A stretch of DNA of 64,000 nt from Streptococcus orisasini (GCF_001431045.1 NZ_BCLE01000030.1:62001-126000); one strand, 5' to 3'. Shown: positions 27,550 to 37,738, counted from the first letter of the stretch. Numbers and translations are program-made. The notes: a model not told the origin generated them from the letters alone.

Positions 27550-28572
27550 TCATTCTTTCTCATGCTTGAAAGCCACACAAACTACTTCAGGAACGTTGAA
27601 GTCATGGCTTATCTCTGTTAACTGTCCTGTTTGATTATCACGCTTAAAAATGGTAATGTTGTCAGAATCTTGGTGGCCGATAATGAGGTGGCGGTTATCT
27701 GGTGTGAGATTGAAGTCACGTGGCTGTCTGCCTGCTGTTGAGATGATTTGCAGACGTTCCAATAGACCCTTACTAGTGACCTTAAAGACTGCAATGGAGT
27801 CATGGCCGCGGTTGCTGGCGTAGACAAATTTGCCATCTGAACTGATGCGAATAGCAGCGCAGGCATTTTTATCAGTATAGACTTCTGGAAGAGTAGAGAC
27901 TGTTTGGCAGTGTGTAAAGTGCCCATAACCACTGTAAGTTAAGACTTCTATGCTGGCATTAAGCTCACAAATGAGATAAGCTGTTTTTAAATGAGGATGG
28001 AAAACAATATGCCGTGCTCCAGCACCGGGTGCTGCCTGATAATTGCCAATTTCTCTTGTCTTACCGTTGGGGCTGACATCATAAGTTGTTACAGCATCTG
28101 TTCCCAAATCGCAGGTTACAAGGTAGTTATCAGGAGTTAGGCCTGCAAAATGGATGTGAGCACTGGCTTGGTTGGGGTGTATCCCGGAACCGCGGTGAAC
28201 CACTTTGTTCAGTAGACTAAGTGCCCCGTTATCAGCAATGCTATAAATTAAAAGCTCTCCTTTATGGTAATTAGCACCGTAGACTAAACGGCGTTTTTCA
28301 TCAACACTGAGATGGCACAAAGGTGCACCTGTCTCTAAAATACGATTGATGAGATGACCATCTTGAGTAAAGCTAGCAATCCCGCCTTTGTCATCCTGCT
28401 TTGAGACGCTGAAAAGATGATTTTGCTTATCAAAAGCCAGATAAGTCGGATTTTCTTCAGCTGCAAGCAATTTCAAATCTGATAGGACGCCTGTTTCGGT
28501 ATCAAAAAGAGCGGTATAGATGCCCTTTGATGCTTGTTTGGTATAAGTGCCAAAATAAACTGTTTCCATCAT
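27550..28572 (-). CDS. Lactonase family protein (6-phosphogluconolactonase-like beta-propeller)
   Basis: A 340-residue seven-bladed propeller of the YbhE/Pgl type. Blade repeats are visible as YVASNRGHDSIAVF, RHLIIGHQDSDNITIF and similar; SGIHPNQASAHIHFAGLTPD and GARHIVFHPHLK carry the conserved histidines. Members hydrolyse 6-phosphogluconolactone or other lactones in the cytoplasm. MMETVYFGTY has two possible ATG starts; the first follows AAGGGAAA. Divergent from mutX. Confidence 0.82.
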   Translation of the reverse strand: MMETVYFGTYTKQASKGIYTALFDTETGVLSDLKLLAAEENPTYLAFDKQNHLFSVSKQDDKGGIASFTQDGHLINRILETGAPLCHLSVDEKRRLVYGANYHKGELLIYSIADNGALSLLNKVVHRGSGIHPNQASAHIHFAGLTPDNYLVTCDLGTDAVTTYDVSPNGKTREIGNYQAAPGAGARHIVFHPHLKTAYLICELNASIEVLTYSGYGHFTHCQTVSTLPEVYTDKNACAAIRISSDGKFVYASNRGHDSIAVFKVTSKGLLERLQIISTAGRQPRDFNLTPDNRHLIIGHQDSDNITIFKRDNQTGQLTEISHDFNVPEVVCVAFKHEKE

Positions 28573-28617
28573 TTGTATTTTCCCTTTTGTTTCTTGTCCA
28601 AATTATAGCATAATTTT

Positions 28618-28626
28618 TGTTATAAT
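28618..28626 (+). promoter_or_regulatory. Extended -10 promoter for mutX
   Basis: TGT followed by TATAAT (28621-28626), 28 nt before the mutX start. Confidence 0.5.
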
Positions 28627-28654
28627 AATAAAGGAGAAAAGGAAGGATAGAAAT

Positions 28655-29134
28655 ATGACGAAGTTAGCAACGATTTGTTATATTGATAACGGACGTGAAC
28701 TGCTGCTTTTGCATCGGAATAAAAAAGAAAATGATGTTCATGAAGGCAGATGGATCAGTGTCGGCGGTAAAATAGAAGCGGGAGAAAGTCCCGATGAATG
28801 TGCACGCCGGGAGATTTTTGAAGAAACTCATCTAAAGGTCAAGGAAATGGATTTCAAAGGGATTATTACTTTTCCTGATTTCACGCCGGGCCATGATTGG
28901 TATACTTACGTTTTTAAGGTAACTGATTTTGAAGGGGAGTTGATTTCTGATAGTGAAAGCCGTGAAGGAACACTTGCTTGGGTTCCTTATGACCAAGTCC
29001 TTCAAAAGCCAACTTGGGAAGGCGATTATGAAATTTTTAAATGGATTTTGGACGACGTTCCCTTTTTTTCAGCCAAATTTACCTACGTTGAGAAAAAGCT
29101 AGTGGATAAACAAGTAACTTTTTATGATAGATAA
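28655..29134 (+). CDS. mutX: Nudix hydrolase, 8-oxo-dGTP diphosphatase (MutX-like)
   Basis: A 159-residue Nudix protein. The Nudix box runs from the second G of GGKIEAGESPDECARREIFEE (G-x5-E-x7-R-E-x2-E-E), about residues 38-60, near the N-terminus. The family sanitises 8-oxo-dGTP; streptococcal homologues are called MutX. Ribosome binding site AGGAAGG. It heads the run with the AI-2E transporter and TPR genes. Confidence 0.85.
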   Translation: MTKLATICYIDNGRELLLLHRNKKENDVHEGRWISVGGKIEAGESPDECARREIFEETHLKVKEMDFKGIITFPDFTPGHDWYTYVFKVTDFEGELISDSESREGTLAWVPYDQVLQKPTWEGDYEIFKWILDDVPFFSAKFTYVEKKLVDKQVTFYDR

Positions 29135-29198
29135 GTTTGAAAGAAAACCATAATTAAGAGATGATTAAGTTAAGATAAAAAGTGTCAGGAGAGTGCGG

Positions 29199-30371
29199 AT
29201 GGATAATAATCAAAAAAAGTTTAACATGACCTGGTTTTTCCAATGGTTCTTAAATAACAAAGCAGTGACTGTTCTGCTTGTGATGCTTTTGATTTTTTTG
29301 AATATTTTCGTCTTTACGAAAATAAGTCCTATTTTAGAGCCTATTTTTTCCTTTGTAGCTGTTATTATGCTTCCTTTGGTCATTTCAGCTTTGCTTTATT
29401 ACCTTTTAAAACCTATTGTTGATTTTATTGAAAAGTTGGGCACAAGCCGTGTCACATCTATCACAATTGTCTTTTTGGCGATAGCAGGGCTTTTGGTTTG
29501 GGGAATTGCTAATTTCTTTCCAATGCTCAACGATCAGCTGTCTTCTTTTATCAGGCATCTGCCAAGTTATGTTAAATCTGTTGACCGTCAGGTTTCGAAT
29601 TTGCTGAAGGACGATTTTTTAGATAGTTTTCGCCCGCAAATCGAAGACGCTGTTACTAATTTCAGTCAGAAGGCTGTAGACTATGCGGAATCTTTTTCAA
29701 AAGGAGCTGTGACCTGGGCGGGAAATTTTGCTTCTGTACTTGCGCGTGTTACGGTTTCTATTTTGATTTCACCTTTTATTATTTTTTACCTTTTGCGTGA
29801 CAGTGGTAAGATGAAAAAAACTTTTGTTTCCTATCTGCCGACTAAGATGCGCCAGCCAGCCTATCGTGTTCTCAGCGATGTTAGCCGCCAGCTAGCCAGT
29901 TATGTTCAGGGGCAGGTGACTGTAGCTATCATTGTAGGCTTCATGTTTTCCATCATGTTCAGCATTATTGGTCTGCGCTATGCAGTGACTTTTGGCATTA
30001 TTGCTGGATTTTTGAACATGATTCCCTATTTGGGAAGTTTTTTGGCAACGATACCGGTTTTAATGTTAGCATTAGTTGAAGGTCCGGTTATGGTAATCAA
30101 GGTTATCATTGTTTTTATCCTTGAACAGACCATCGAAGGCCGCTTTGTTTCGCCGCTTGTTTTGGGCAGCAAACTTAGTATTCATCCCATTACCATTATG
30201 TTTATTTTGCTGACAGCAGGCTCTATGTTTGGTGTTTGGGGCGTTTTTTTAGGAATTCCTGTCTATGCCTCCCTAAAAGTTCTTGTCAAGGAAATCTTTG
30301 AGTGGTATAAACCTGTCAGCGGACTTTACGAAGAAGAAAATGAGGTCATTGAAGAAGATGTTAAACAGTGA
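29199..30371 (+). CDS. AI-2E family (PerM-like) membrane protein
   Basis: A 390-residue membrane protein with about eight hydrophobic segments: a pair near 15-75, one near 90-110, a central soluble part with SSFIRHLPSYVKSVDRQ, and several in the second half including IPYLGSFLATIPV and GSKLSIHPITIMFILL, the family signature. Members include TqsA (autoinducer-2 export) and Na+/H+ antiporters, so the substrate is open. ATG 29199 follows AGGAG by 7 nt; a GTG at 29193 is less likely. The downstream TPR gene overlaps by 14 nt. Confidence 0.85.
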   Translation: MDNNQKKFNMTWFFQWFLNNKAVTVLLVMLLIFLNIFVFTKISPILEPIFSFVAVIMLPLVISALLYYLLKPIVDFIEKLGTSRVTSITIVFLAIAGLLVWGIANFFPMLNDQLSSFIRHLPSYVKSVDRQVSNLLKDDFLDSFRPQIEDAVTNFSQKAVDYAESFSKGAVTWAGNFASVLARVTVSILISPFIIFYLLRDSGKMKKTFVSYLPTKMRQPAYRVLSDVSRQLASYVQGQVTVAIIVGFMFSIMFSIIGLRYAVTFGIIAGFLNMIPYLGSFLATIPVLMLALVEGPVMVIKVIIVFILEQTIEGRFVSPLVLGSKLSIHPITIMFILLTAGSMFGVWGVFLGIPVYASLKVLVKEIFEWYKPVSGLYEEENEVIEEDVKQ

Positions 30372-31587
30372 AAAAATGATTGCAGCTATTCAAAATCAAG
30401 ATTTAGCCCATGCTAAAAAATATTTGAAACGGGCGCTGAGAGAAGATGATCCTGAAACGCTCCTGTCTTTAGCCGAATATCTGCAGTCTATTGGCTTTTA
30501 TCCGCAGGCCAAAGAGATTTACTTGCAGCTGCAGTCTGATTTTCCTGAGGTTAATATTAATTTAGCTCAGATTGCTAGTGAGGATGGGGAGATTGATGAG
30601 GCTTTCTTGTACTTGGATGTTATTAGTCCAGACAGTCCGCACTATCTGGAAGCCTTGCTTGTTAAGGCTGATTTATACGATGCTGAAGGCCTTACAGATG
30701 TTGCTAGAGAAAAGATGCTTGAAGCCAGCCGCATCAGTCAAGACCCCCTTGTGATTTTTGGTCTGGCAGAAATTGAAATGAGTTTAGAGCTTTTTCAGGA
30801 TGCTATCAAGCACTACGCTCAGCTGGACAACCGTGAAATTCTGGAGGCAACTGGGGTTTCAACTTATGAGAGAATCGGCCGTGCTTATGCCGGATTGGGT
30901 AAATTTGAAGCAGCTATCGAGTTTTTTGAAAAAGCTATCGAAATTGAATTCGATGACCAAACGGTTTTTGAAACAGCTGTCCTTCTTTATGATCAAGAAG
31001 AATATCAGAGAGCCAATCTCTACTTTAAGCAGCTGGATACTATAAATCCTGATTTTGCCGGCTATGAATATATTTATGCTCGCTCTCTTCATGCTGAGCA
31101 CAAAACAGATGAAGCTTTGCGCCTTTTGCAGCAGGGGCTATCTAAAAATGCCTTTGACAGCCGTCTCTTGCTCTTAGCTTCGCAACTGTCTTATGAAGAG
31201 CACGATAAAAAGGCAGCAGAGGATTATCTACTTAAGGCCTTGGATGTGGCCGAAGATGATGAAGAAATTCTAATGCGGCTCAGTAACCTGTATTTAGAAG
31301 AAGAACGCTTTGAAGATGTTGTTCATTTAGATAATCAAACGATTGACAATATTCTAACTAAGTGGAATATCGCCAAAGCTTATCAAGCCTTGGAAAAAGA
31401 CGAAAAAGCGCTTGAGCTGTATGATGATTTGGCAGTAGATTTGGCAGATAATCCGGAATTTCTCAAGGATTATATTTATATTCTGAGAGAATTTGGCTAC
31501 CATGACAAGATGGCTTCTTTGGCTGAAAAATATCTGCAGTTGGTTCCTGATGACAGTGACATAGCAGATCTTTTGACACAGCTTTAA
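30358..31587 (+). CDS. Tetratricopeptide-repeat protein
   Basis: A 409-residue cytoplasmic protein made of about ten TPR-like helical pairs, e.g. YERIGRAYAGLGKFEAAIEFFEKAIEI and EILMRLSNLYLEEERFEDVVHL. No enzymatic motif. ATG 30358 (MLNSEKMIAAIQ) is chosen over upstream in-frame codons because those lie inside the transporter gene; another ATG at 30376 is possible. TPR proteins mediate protein-protein contacts; the partner is unknown. Coupled to the AI-2E gene. Confidence 0.82.
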   Translation: MLNSEKMIAAIQNQDLAHAKKYLKRALREDDPETLLSLAEYLQSIGFYPQAKEIYLQLQSDFPEVNINLAQIASEDGEIDEAFLYLDVISPDSPHYLEALLVKADLYDAEGLTDVAREKMLEASRISQDPLVIFGLAEIEMSLELFQDAIKHYAQLDNREILEATGVSTYERIGRAYAGLGKFEAAIEFFEKAIEIEFDDQTVFETAVLLYDQEEYQRANLYFKQLDTINPDFAGYEYIYARSLHAEHKTDEALRLLQQGLSKNAFDSRLLLLASQLSYEEHDKKAAEDYLLKALDVAEDDEEILMRLSNLYLEEERFEDVVHLDNQTIDNILTKWNIAKAYQALEKDEKALELYDDLAVDLADNPEFLKDYIYILREFGYHDKMASLAEKYLQLVPDDSDIADLLTQL

Positions 31588-31679
31588 GCAGGTAGAAAGA
31601 AGCAGTTGTTTTTGAAAGAGTTTTCATTGTCTCGCTCAAAAATTCACAAATATAAATTCACAAAGTCTCAAAAAATCTG

Positions 31680-31688
31680 TGGTATAAT
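31680..31688 (+). promoter_or_regulatory. Extended -10 promoter for alsS
   Basis: TGG followed by TATAAT (31683-31688), 31 nt before alsS. No good -35. Confidence 0.5.
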
Positions 31689-31719
31689 TGATTTGAAACT
31701 TGTGAAAGAAGGTCTTTAA

Positions 31720-33399
31720 ATGACAGAAAATAATAGGAAAAATTATGGGGCTGACTTAATTGTCGACAGCCTCATTAATCATGATGTCGACTATGTGTTT
31801 GGTATTCCTGGAGCTAAGATTGACCGTGTTTTTGACACCTTGGAAGATAAAGGGCCAGAATTGATTGTAGCGCGTCATGAACAAAATGCCGCCTTTATGG
31901 CGCAAGGGATTGGCCGTATTACCGGTGAACCTGGCGTTGTGATTGCAACCAGCGGTCCTGGGATTTCTAATCTTGCTACTGGTCTTGTCACTGCAACGGC
32001 TGAGGGAGACCCTATTCTTGCTATTGGCGGTCAGGTCAAGCGCGGTGATCTTCTCAAGCGTGCCCATCAGTCCATGAATAATGTAGCCATGCTGGAGCCG
32101 ATTACCAAGTATTCAGCAGAGATTCACGATCCTGAAACACTTTCTGAAAATATTGCCAATGCTTATCGTTTGGCTAAAGCAGGAAAACCAGGCGCTAGTT
32201 TTCTGTCTATTCCTCAGGATGTGACAGACAGTCCCGTCACTGTCAATGCAATCAAACCTTTGACGGACCCTAAACTGGGTTCAGCATCAGTTGCTGATAT
32301 TAATTATTTAGCGCAGGCTATAAAAAATGCGGTTCTGCCTGTTTTGCTTTTGGGAAACGGAGCATCAGCAGCTCCTGTCACAGCTTCTATTCGCCGTTTG
32401 TTAGGCGCTGTCAAGCTGCCAGTGGTTGAGACCTTCCAGGGAGCCGGTATTGTTTCGAGAGATTTAGAAGAAGATACCTTCTTTGGCCGTGTTGGTCTGT
32501 TTCGCAACCAGCCTGGGGATATGCTGCTTAAACGTTCTGACTTAGTCATTGCTATTGGTTATGACCCCATTGAATATGAAGCCCGCAATTGGAATGCTGA
32601 AATTTCAGCCCGCATCATTGTTATTGATGTCGCTCCAGCTGAAATTGATACTTATTTCCAACCAGAACGTGAATTGATTGGTGACATAGCAGAAACGCTT
32701 GATTTGCTCTTGCCTGCTGTTAACGGCTATGCCCTTCCAGAAGGTTCTGTTGAATACCTTAAAGGTCTTCGTAATAATGTAGTGGAAGATGTCAAATTTG
32801 ATAAAACACCAAAAGAAGGTCTGCTTCATCCGCTTGATGTGATTGAGGTTCTTCAAAAACAAACTACAGATGACATGACAGTGACGGTTGATGTCGGCAG
32901 TCATTATATTTGGATGGCTCGTTATTTCAAGAGCTATGAAGCCCGTCACCTGCTTTTTTCAAATGGTATGCAAACCTTAGGAGTTGCACTTCCTTGGGCC
33001 ATTTCAGCCAGCCTCTTGCGGCCAAATACCAAAGTTATTTCCGTTTCTGGTGACGGAGGTTTCCTCTTTTCTGGACAGGAACTGGAAACAGCTGTCCGTC
33101 TGAAGCTGCCTATCATCCATATTATTTGGAATGACGGTAAGTACAATATGGTTGAGTTTCAAGAGGAAATGAAGTACGGTCGTTCATCAGGCGTTGATTT
33201 CGGTTCTGTTGACTTTGTTAAATATGCTGAAAGCTTCGGCGCTAAGGGCTATCGTGCCGACAGTAAGGAGCATTTTGATGCTGTCTTAAAAACAGCTATA
33301 GAAGAAGCCGAGGATGGTCCAGTTCTGATTGATCTTCCCATTGATTATAAAGATAATATTAAATTGGGTGAAACCATTTTACCAGATGAATTTTATTAA
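31720..33399 (+). CDS. alsS: Catabolic acetolactate synthase
   Basis: A 559-residue ThDP-dependent enzyme condensing two pyruvates to alpha-acetolactate and CO2. The catalytic glutamate is in [12 protein letters not shown] (about residue 48), the ThDP-binding [15 protein letters not shown]...WNDGKYN motif is in the last third. The family is the FAD-independent catabolic type of butanediol/acetoin pathways, and adjacency to alsD supports that rather than a valine-pathway IlvB (no small subunit gene is present). It helps dispose of excess pyruvate and limits acid stress. Confidence 0.94.
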   Translation: MTENNRKNYGADLIVDSLINHDVDYVFGIPGAKIDRVFDTLEDKGPELIVARHEQNAAFMAQGIGRITGEPGVVIATSGPGISNLATGLVTATAEGDPILAIGGQVKRGDLLKRAHQSMNNVAMLEPITKYSAEIHDPETLSENIANAYRLAKAGKPGASFLSIPQDVTDSPVTVNAIKPLTDPKLGSASVADINYLAQAIKNAVLPVLLLGNGASAAPVTASIRRLLGAVKLPVVETFQGAGIVSRDLEEDTFFGRVGLFRNQPGDMLLKRSDLVIAIGYDPIEYEARNWNAEISARIIVIDVAPAEIDTYFQPERELIGDIAETLDLLLPAVNGYALPEGSVEYLKGLRNNVVEDVKFDKTPKEGLLHPLDVIEVLQKQTTDDMTVTVDVGSHYIWMARYFKSYEARHLLFSNGMQTLGVALPWAISASLLRPNTKVISVSGDGGFLFSGQELETAVRLKLPIIHIIWNDGKYNMVEFQEEMKYGRSSGVDFGSVDFVKYAESFGAKGYRADSKEHFDAVLKTAIEEAEDGPVLIDLPIDYKDNIKLGETILPDEFY

Positions 33400-33413
33400 A
33401 AAGGAGTTAAAAA

Positions 33414-34130
33414 ATGGAAGCCAACAAACTGTTTCAATACAATACCTTAGGGGCTCTTATGGCGGGACTTTACGGCGGTTCACTGACAGTAGGTGAGCTG
33501 TTGGAGTATGGTGATTTGGGACTTGGAACACTTGATTCTATTGATGGTGAGCTTATTGTCTTGGATGGCAAAGCCTATCAGGCCAAAGGATCTGGAGACA
33601 AGCCCAAGGTTGTTGAAGTACCTGATGATATGAAAGTGCCTTATGCCGCTGTTATTCATCATCAGGCTGAAGTCATCTTCAAACAGCGCTTTGAAATGAC
33701 AGATAAAGAACTGCAGACGCGTATAGAATCTTATTATGATGGGGAAAATCTTTTCCGCTCTATTAAGATTCACGGTAATTTTGCAAAAATGCATGTGCGC
33801 ATGATTCCGCGCTCAACGTCCGATAAAAAATTTGCAGAAGTAGCTACACATCAGCCTGAATATACAGCTGAAAATATTACAGGAACAATTGTCGGCATCT
33901 GGACTCCTGAAATCTTTCATGGAGTTAGTGTGGCAGGCTACCACCTTCATTTTATTTCTGATGACCATACTTTTGGCGGCCATGTAATGGATTATATAAT
34001 TACAGAAGGCCAAGTTGAAGTAGGGGCTGTCGATCAGCTGGATCAGCGTTTCCCTGTTCAAGACCGGCAGTATCTCTTTGCAAAATTCAACGCCAAAGAG
34101 GTCCGCGGTGATATTGACAAGGCTGAATAA
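33414..34130 (+). CDS. alsD: Alpha-acetolactate decarboxylase
   Basis: Converts acetolactate to acetoin. A 238-residue protein with the early FQYNTLGALMAGLYGG motif and the zinc-site segment HGVSVAGYHLHFISDD, with further conserved GGHVMDY. AAAAAGGAG ribosome binding site 14 nt after alsS, so the two form an operon ended by a terminator. Also called budA/aldB. Confidence 0.95.
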   Translation: MEANKLFQYNTLGALMAGLYGGSLTVGELLEYGDLGLGTLDSIDGELIVLDGKAYQAKGSGDKPKVVEVPDDMKVPYAAVIHHQAEVIFKQRFEMTDKELQTRIESYYDGENLFRSIKIHGNFAKMHVRMIPRSTSDKKFAEVATHQPEYTAENITGTIVGIWTPEIFHGVSVAGYHLHFISDDHTFGGHVMDYIITEGQVEVGAVDQLDQRFPVQDRQYLFAKFNAKEVRGDIDKAE

Positions 34131-34212
34131 ACTGCACTCTAGAAAGCTGACAATGTTTGGATAAGAGCTATCCGTTGCCAGCCGCAAGGGAGCTCTTCAA
34201 ATTGCCTATACA

Positions 34213-34266
34213 AAAAAGTGAGATACAGATAGCATTCCTTAGGAATGGATCCATATCTCACTTTTT
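34213..34266. terminator. Bidirectional terminator between alsD and permease gene
   Basis: AAAAAGTGAGATA (34213-34225) pairs perfectly with TATCTCACTTTTT (34254-34266); inside it CATTCC/GGAATG forms a second stem. Runs of A and T on both sides allow use by both convergent genes. Confidence 0.85.
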
Positions 34267-34328
34267 ATATTCTTTAGATTGGTTGCCTTCACTTTGCCGC
34301 ACTTACAGCCTGCAGCTCGTCGCCTAGT

Positions 34329-35732
34329 CTATTTTTGATTTTTAAATTTAAACTGGCTGTAAAGACCAAAAACAATAATCCAAATCGTTGCACCGACAGC
34401 TCCAATGTAGGTTGAGTCCTGCAAAAAGAGGGAAATAAAGACAAAGACCATAAAGAGCGTGGTGATAGGATTTGACAACTTATAGGCAGGCATGAGATAG
34501 CCATCTGGCATGAAATCTTTAGACTGCCTGTATTTGTAATGTGCAATCATCGTTAAAATATAAATAGCGATGTAAACACCTGATGATGAAGCTGTGATGA
34601 GGGCAAAAGCATCAGATACTCCTGGTAAAACAGCGATGAAGGCAGAGATAGCAATTACCACTGCTGACATAATAATGGCTCTGCTAGGAACGCCTGTCCG
34701 TGATAGACGGTTGGCCTTGAAATAATTTAAAACAGGATTTGGAACCTCATTAGCTAATTGGTAAAGGTGGCGTCCTGTAGAATAGAGTGTGGAGTTGAGG
34801 GCAGAGGCTGCTGAGGTTAGAACGACAAAGTTAATTAAAGCAGCAGCCCATTTAATTCCTGCAAGTTTAAAGACCATAACAAAGGGTGACGCATTGACCG
34901 GCAGAGCCCGCCAAGGAAAGATGGCCATAATGGCAAGCAGGGCACCAATGTAGAAGATGACAATCCGAACAGGAATTTCTTGAATAGCCTTAGGCAGAAC
35001 TTTTCTGGGGTTTTGTGTTTCTGAGGTTGTAATCCCTACAAATTCAATGGCCTGATAGGCGAAGAAAACCATTTGAAAGGCCATGAAAAATCTTGTCCAG
35101 CCTTTAGGGAAAAATTCAAAATGATCTGTAATATTAGCGAGACTAGCATGTCCTTGACTTGTTTCAAAGTTAGTCAGCACCATGAAAATTCCGGTAGCAA
35201 TCAAGGCTAGAATAGCAACAATTTTAATCATGGCAAACCAGAATTCTGTTTCTCCGAAAACCCGGACAGCAATTAAATTGACAGAAGACAGCAGTATTAA
35301 GAAGACAATTTGGATAATCCAGGCAGGCCACGTAGGAAACCAGTACTGGACATAGGTAGCAACGGCCGTAATTTCGGCCATTCCCAAAAAGATTAATGAC
35401 AGCCAGTAAGACCAACCGGAAAAATAGCCCCAGCCCTTGCCGACATATTTAGTGATAAAGTTAATAAAAGTATGCTGGTCCGGATCGTAATAGAGCATTT
35501 CTCCGATAGCCCGCATCATTAAAAACATAAAGAAGCCTGTAATAAGGTAGACAACGATGATGGACGGCCCTGTCAGGCTGATGGATCTCCCGGCTCCTAA
35601 GAAGAGCCCAGTTCCGATTGTTCCGGCAATAGCGATAAGCTGAACATGGCGGTTTTGCAAACCGCGGACCATACCATTTTCCAGTTCTTCTGAATCCTGG
35701 TGGGTCTGTTTGGTATCTGATTGATCTGACAT
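34329..35732 (-). CDS. Amino acid permease (APC superfamily)
   Basis: A 467-residue permease with 12 hydrophobic segments. The N-terminal GLQNRHVQLIAIAGTIGTGLFLGAG is the amino-acid permease signature (substrate-binding unwound helix 1), followed by GPSIIVVYLITG; the closest type is D-serine/D-alanine/glycine (CycA-like) carriers. The exact substrate is not decidable. Transcribed alone from a well-formed promoter; the ribosome binding site is AAAAAGGATG. Confidence 0.87.
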   Translation of the reverse strand: MSDQSDTKQTHQDSEELENGMVRGLQNRHVQLIAIAGTIGTGLFLGAGRSISLTGPSIIVVYLITGFFMFLMMRAIGEMLYYDPDQHTFINFITKYVGKGWGYFSGWSYWLSLIFLGMAEITAVATYVQYWFPTWPAWIIQIVFLILLSSVNLIAVRVFGETEFWFAMIKIVAILALIATGIFMVLTNFETSQGHASLANITDHFEFFPKGWTRFFMAFQMVFFAYQAIEFVGITTSETQNPRKVLPKAIQEIPVRIVIFYIGALLAIMAIFPWRALPVNASPFVMVFKLAGIKWAAALINFVVLTSAASALNSTLYSTGRHLYQLANEVPNPVLNYFKANRLSRTGVPSRAIIMSAVVIAISAFIAVLPGVSDAFALITASSSGVYIAIYILTMIAHYKYRQSKDFMPDGYLMPAYKLSNPITTLFMVFVFISLFLQDSTYIGAVGATIWIIVFGLYSQFKFKNQK

Positions 35733-35761
35733 AATTTCATCCTTTTTTATAATATTTTATT

Positions 35762-35790
35762 ATTATAGTATTATTTTACAAAAAGTACAA
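35762..35790 (-). promoter_or_regulatory. Promoter for the amino acid permease gene
   Basis: Minus strand TTGTAC (35790-35785), 17 nt, TATAAT (35767-35762), about 30 nt before the start. Confidence 0.6.
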
Positions 35791-35941
35791 ATAGAGCCCA
35801 AGCAAGTTATATTAAGCAGACAGTTGATAAGATTTGCTGCCATTTCAAGGGTAAATATTAAACTTATCTCTTTAAGCATACTTGTTGAACAGAAGTTCTA
35901 ACTGTATTTGAATTTTCTAAACTTGCAAGATTGGGTTCTTT

Positions 35942-37591
35942 TTAGATTTTCATAGCCTTTATTTTATCCTCATCAGGAGTAACACGCAAGGTTTTCTGCC
36001 CTGTATAGGTAACAAAGCCTGGTTTAGCGCCGCTTGGTTTATTGAGCTTTTTGGCCTCAATCATATCAACCTGAACGAGGTTGGAAAGACGAGCTTTTGA
36101 AAAATAGGCAGCTAATTCGGCAGCGTCTGTTTTAACCTCATCACTAGGATTAAGATTGTCTTTGATCAGAACATGACTGCCTGGGATGTCCTTGGCATGA
36201 AACCAGAGTTCGCCTTTTTTGGCCATTTTGAAAGTTAAGTCATCATTTTGCAGATTGTTCTTGCCTACCATGATAATGGTTTGGCCATCAGAAGCCAAGT
36301 AGCGTTCAGGTTTCTTGCGTTTTTGAAGTTTTTCTCTGTGGCGGCGTTTGACAAAGCCAGTTTCGATTAATTCTTCGCGAATATCACCAATTTCAGCAAG
36401 GCTGGCTTGGCTGAGCGCGTTGTCAACACTTTCTAAGTATTGGATAGTAGCCTTGGTTTCCTCAATTAACCCTCCCAGATGCTTAACAGCTTCCTTTAAT
36501 TTTTGATACTTCTTAAAATAGCGCTGGGCATTCTGGCTGGGTGTTAGAGCCTTGTCAAGTGCAATTGCTATTTTCTCACCTGTGTAGTAATTGTCAAGCA
36601 CCACCTGATCTTGATTGTTAGGAACCTGATTTAGATAGGTTGTCAGCAACTCTCCTTTTTGGCGGTAGTTTTCTGCCTTGTCTGTATCCTGCAGTTCTTT
36701 TTCTTGCTTTTTAAGTTTTTTCTTATTTTTTTCCAGTTCATTTTGAATGCGATGGATCAAATCGCTGGCCTGCTGAGCAATGCGATCGCGTTCAGCCTTA
36801 TCCTGATAAAAATAATCCAGTAAATCAGAAAGGCTGGCAAATGTTTCCTGAGAACTATCCCAATTTACTGCAGAAAAAGACTTTTCCGTCAAAGCAGGGC
36901 AGACTGGCAGGGCGAAAAATTGTTTAAATTGTTTTAGTTTGTCAGTCTCCAAGCGCCTGCTCAATTCCTCGGCAGTATCGCGCCCCAGCCCTTGAAAAAG
37001 TCTTTGTAGGTTGCGGGCTTCAAGATTCTCTGTTTGCAGAATTTCAAAGAGTTTTTCATCAGAAATCATAAAGGGATTTTGCCCCTTTGTTTTTGGCGGT
37101 GCCAGATAGCTGGCACCAGGCAGGATAGTGCGGTAGCTGTTTTGGGCAAATCCAATATGCTTAATGGACTCAATGATTTTTTTCTCATTTTTATCAAGCA
37201 GGATGATGTTGCTGTGCTTGCCCATGATTTCAATGACCAAGGTGACCTTGATTTGATCTCCAATGTCATTTTTGTTGGAAACGGTTATTTCTAAAATTCT
37301 ATCATTTTCAAGCTGTTCAATACTTTCAATCACAGCTCCCTGCAGGTATTTTCGCATAATCATAGTAAAAGTATTAGGGCTCTGAGGATTTTGAAAATTG
37401 GTCTTGGTCACCTGAACGCGGTCGAAAACTGGATGGGCTGAGAGCAGCAGTTTGTAATTTTGGCGGTTGTTGCGGACTGATAAAACCAGCTCATGCTCAA
37501 AAGGCTGATTGACCTTTTGAATACGTCCCCACAGGAGCTGCTCTTTTAATTCCAAGGTTAAATGATGCAAAAAAAAGCCATCAAAGGACAT
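35942..37591 (-). CDS. rqcH: Rqc2/RqcH ribosome quality-control NFACT protein
   Basis: A 549-residue NFACT protein. NFACT-N domain begins SFDGFFLHHLTLEL; a HhH region and a long charged coiled coil (about 275-400, with KKKLKKQEKELQD) follow; the NFACT-R domain near the end carries GELWFHAKDIPGSHVLI. RqcH binds obstructed 50S subunits and recruits tRNA-Ala to add C-terminal alanine tails; streptococcal homologues were first named fibronectin-binding proteins (FbpA, PavA), and surface adhesion has been reported. No signal peptide. Transcribed alone; an extended -10 (TGG-TATAAT) lies at about 37622-37630 on the minus strand. Confidence 0.92.
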   Translation of the reverse strand: MSFDGFFLHHLTLELKEQLLWGRIQKVNQPFEHELVLSVRNNRQNYKLLLSAHPVFDRVQVTKTNFQNPQSPNTFTMIMRKYLQGAVIESIEQLENDRILEITVSNKNDIGDQIKVTLVIEIMGKHSNIILLDKNEKKIIESIKHIGFAQNSYRTILPGASYLAPPKTKGQNPFMISDEKLFEILQTENLEARNLQRLFQGLGRDTAEELSRRLETDKLKQFKQFFALPVCPALTEKSFSAVNWDSSQETFASLSDLLDYFYQDKAERDRIAQQASDLIHRIQNELEKNKKKLKKQEKELQDTDKAENYRQKGELLTTYLNQVPNNQDQVVLDNYYTGEKIAIALDKALTPSQNAQRYFKKYQKLKEAVKHLGGLIEETKATIQYLESVDNALSQASLAEIGDIREELIETGFVKRRHREKLQKRKKPERYLASDGQTIIMVGKNNLQNDDLTFKMAKKGELWFHAKDIPGSHVLIKDNLNPSDEVKTDAAELAAYFSKARLSNLVQVDMIEAKKLNKPSGAKPGFVTYTGQKTLRVTPDEDKIKAMKI

Positions 37592-37669
37592 GGTTTTTCC
37601 TCTTTTCTTTTAGTCTTTTCTATTATACCATATGAAACTTTCAATTCGCACTTTCAGAACAGCAAAACG

Positions 37670-37710
37670 TTTTCAGCTGTATTGAAAAAAGCTGAAAATT
37701 ACAGTAAAAT
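37670..37710 (+). promoter_or_regulatory. Promoter with operator-like inverted repeat before the ABC transporter genes
   Basis: A -35 TTGAAA (37682-37687) and -10 TAAAAT (37705-37710) are 17 nt apart. A perfect 9-bp inverted repeat, TTTTCAGCT (37670-37678) and AGCTGAAAA (37690-37698), brackets the -35, as a repressor site would. The regulator is unknown. Confidence 0.55.
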
Positions 37711-37738
37711 AAAAGCAGGAATGATTTGAGGAGGAAAT

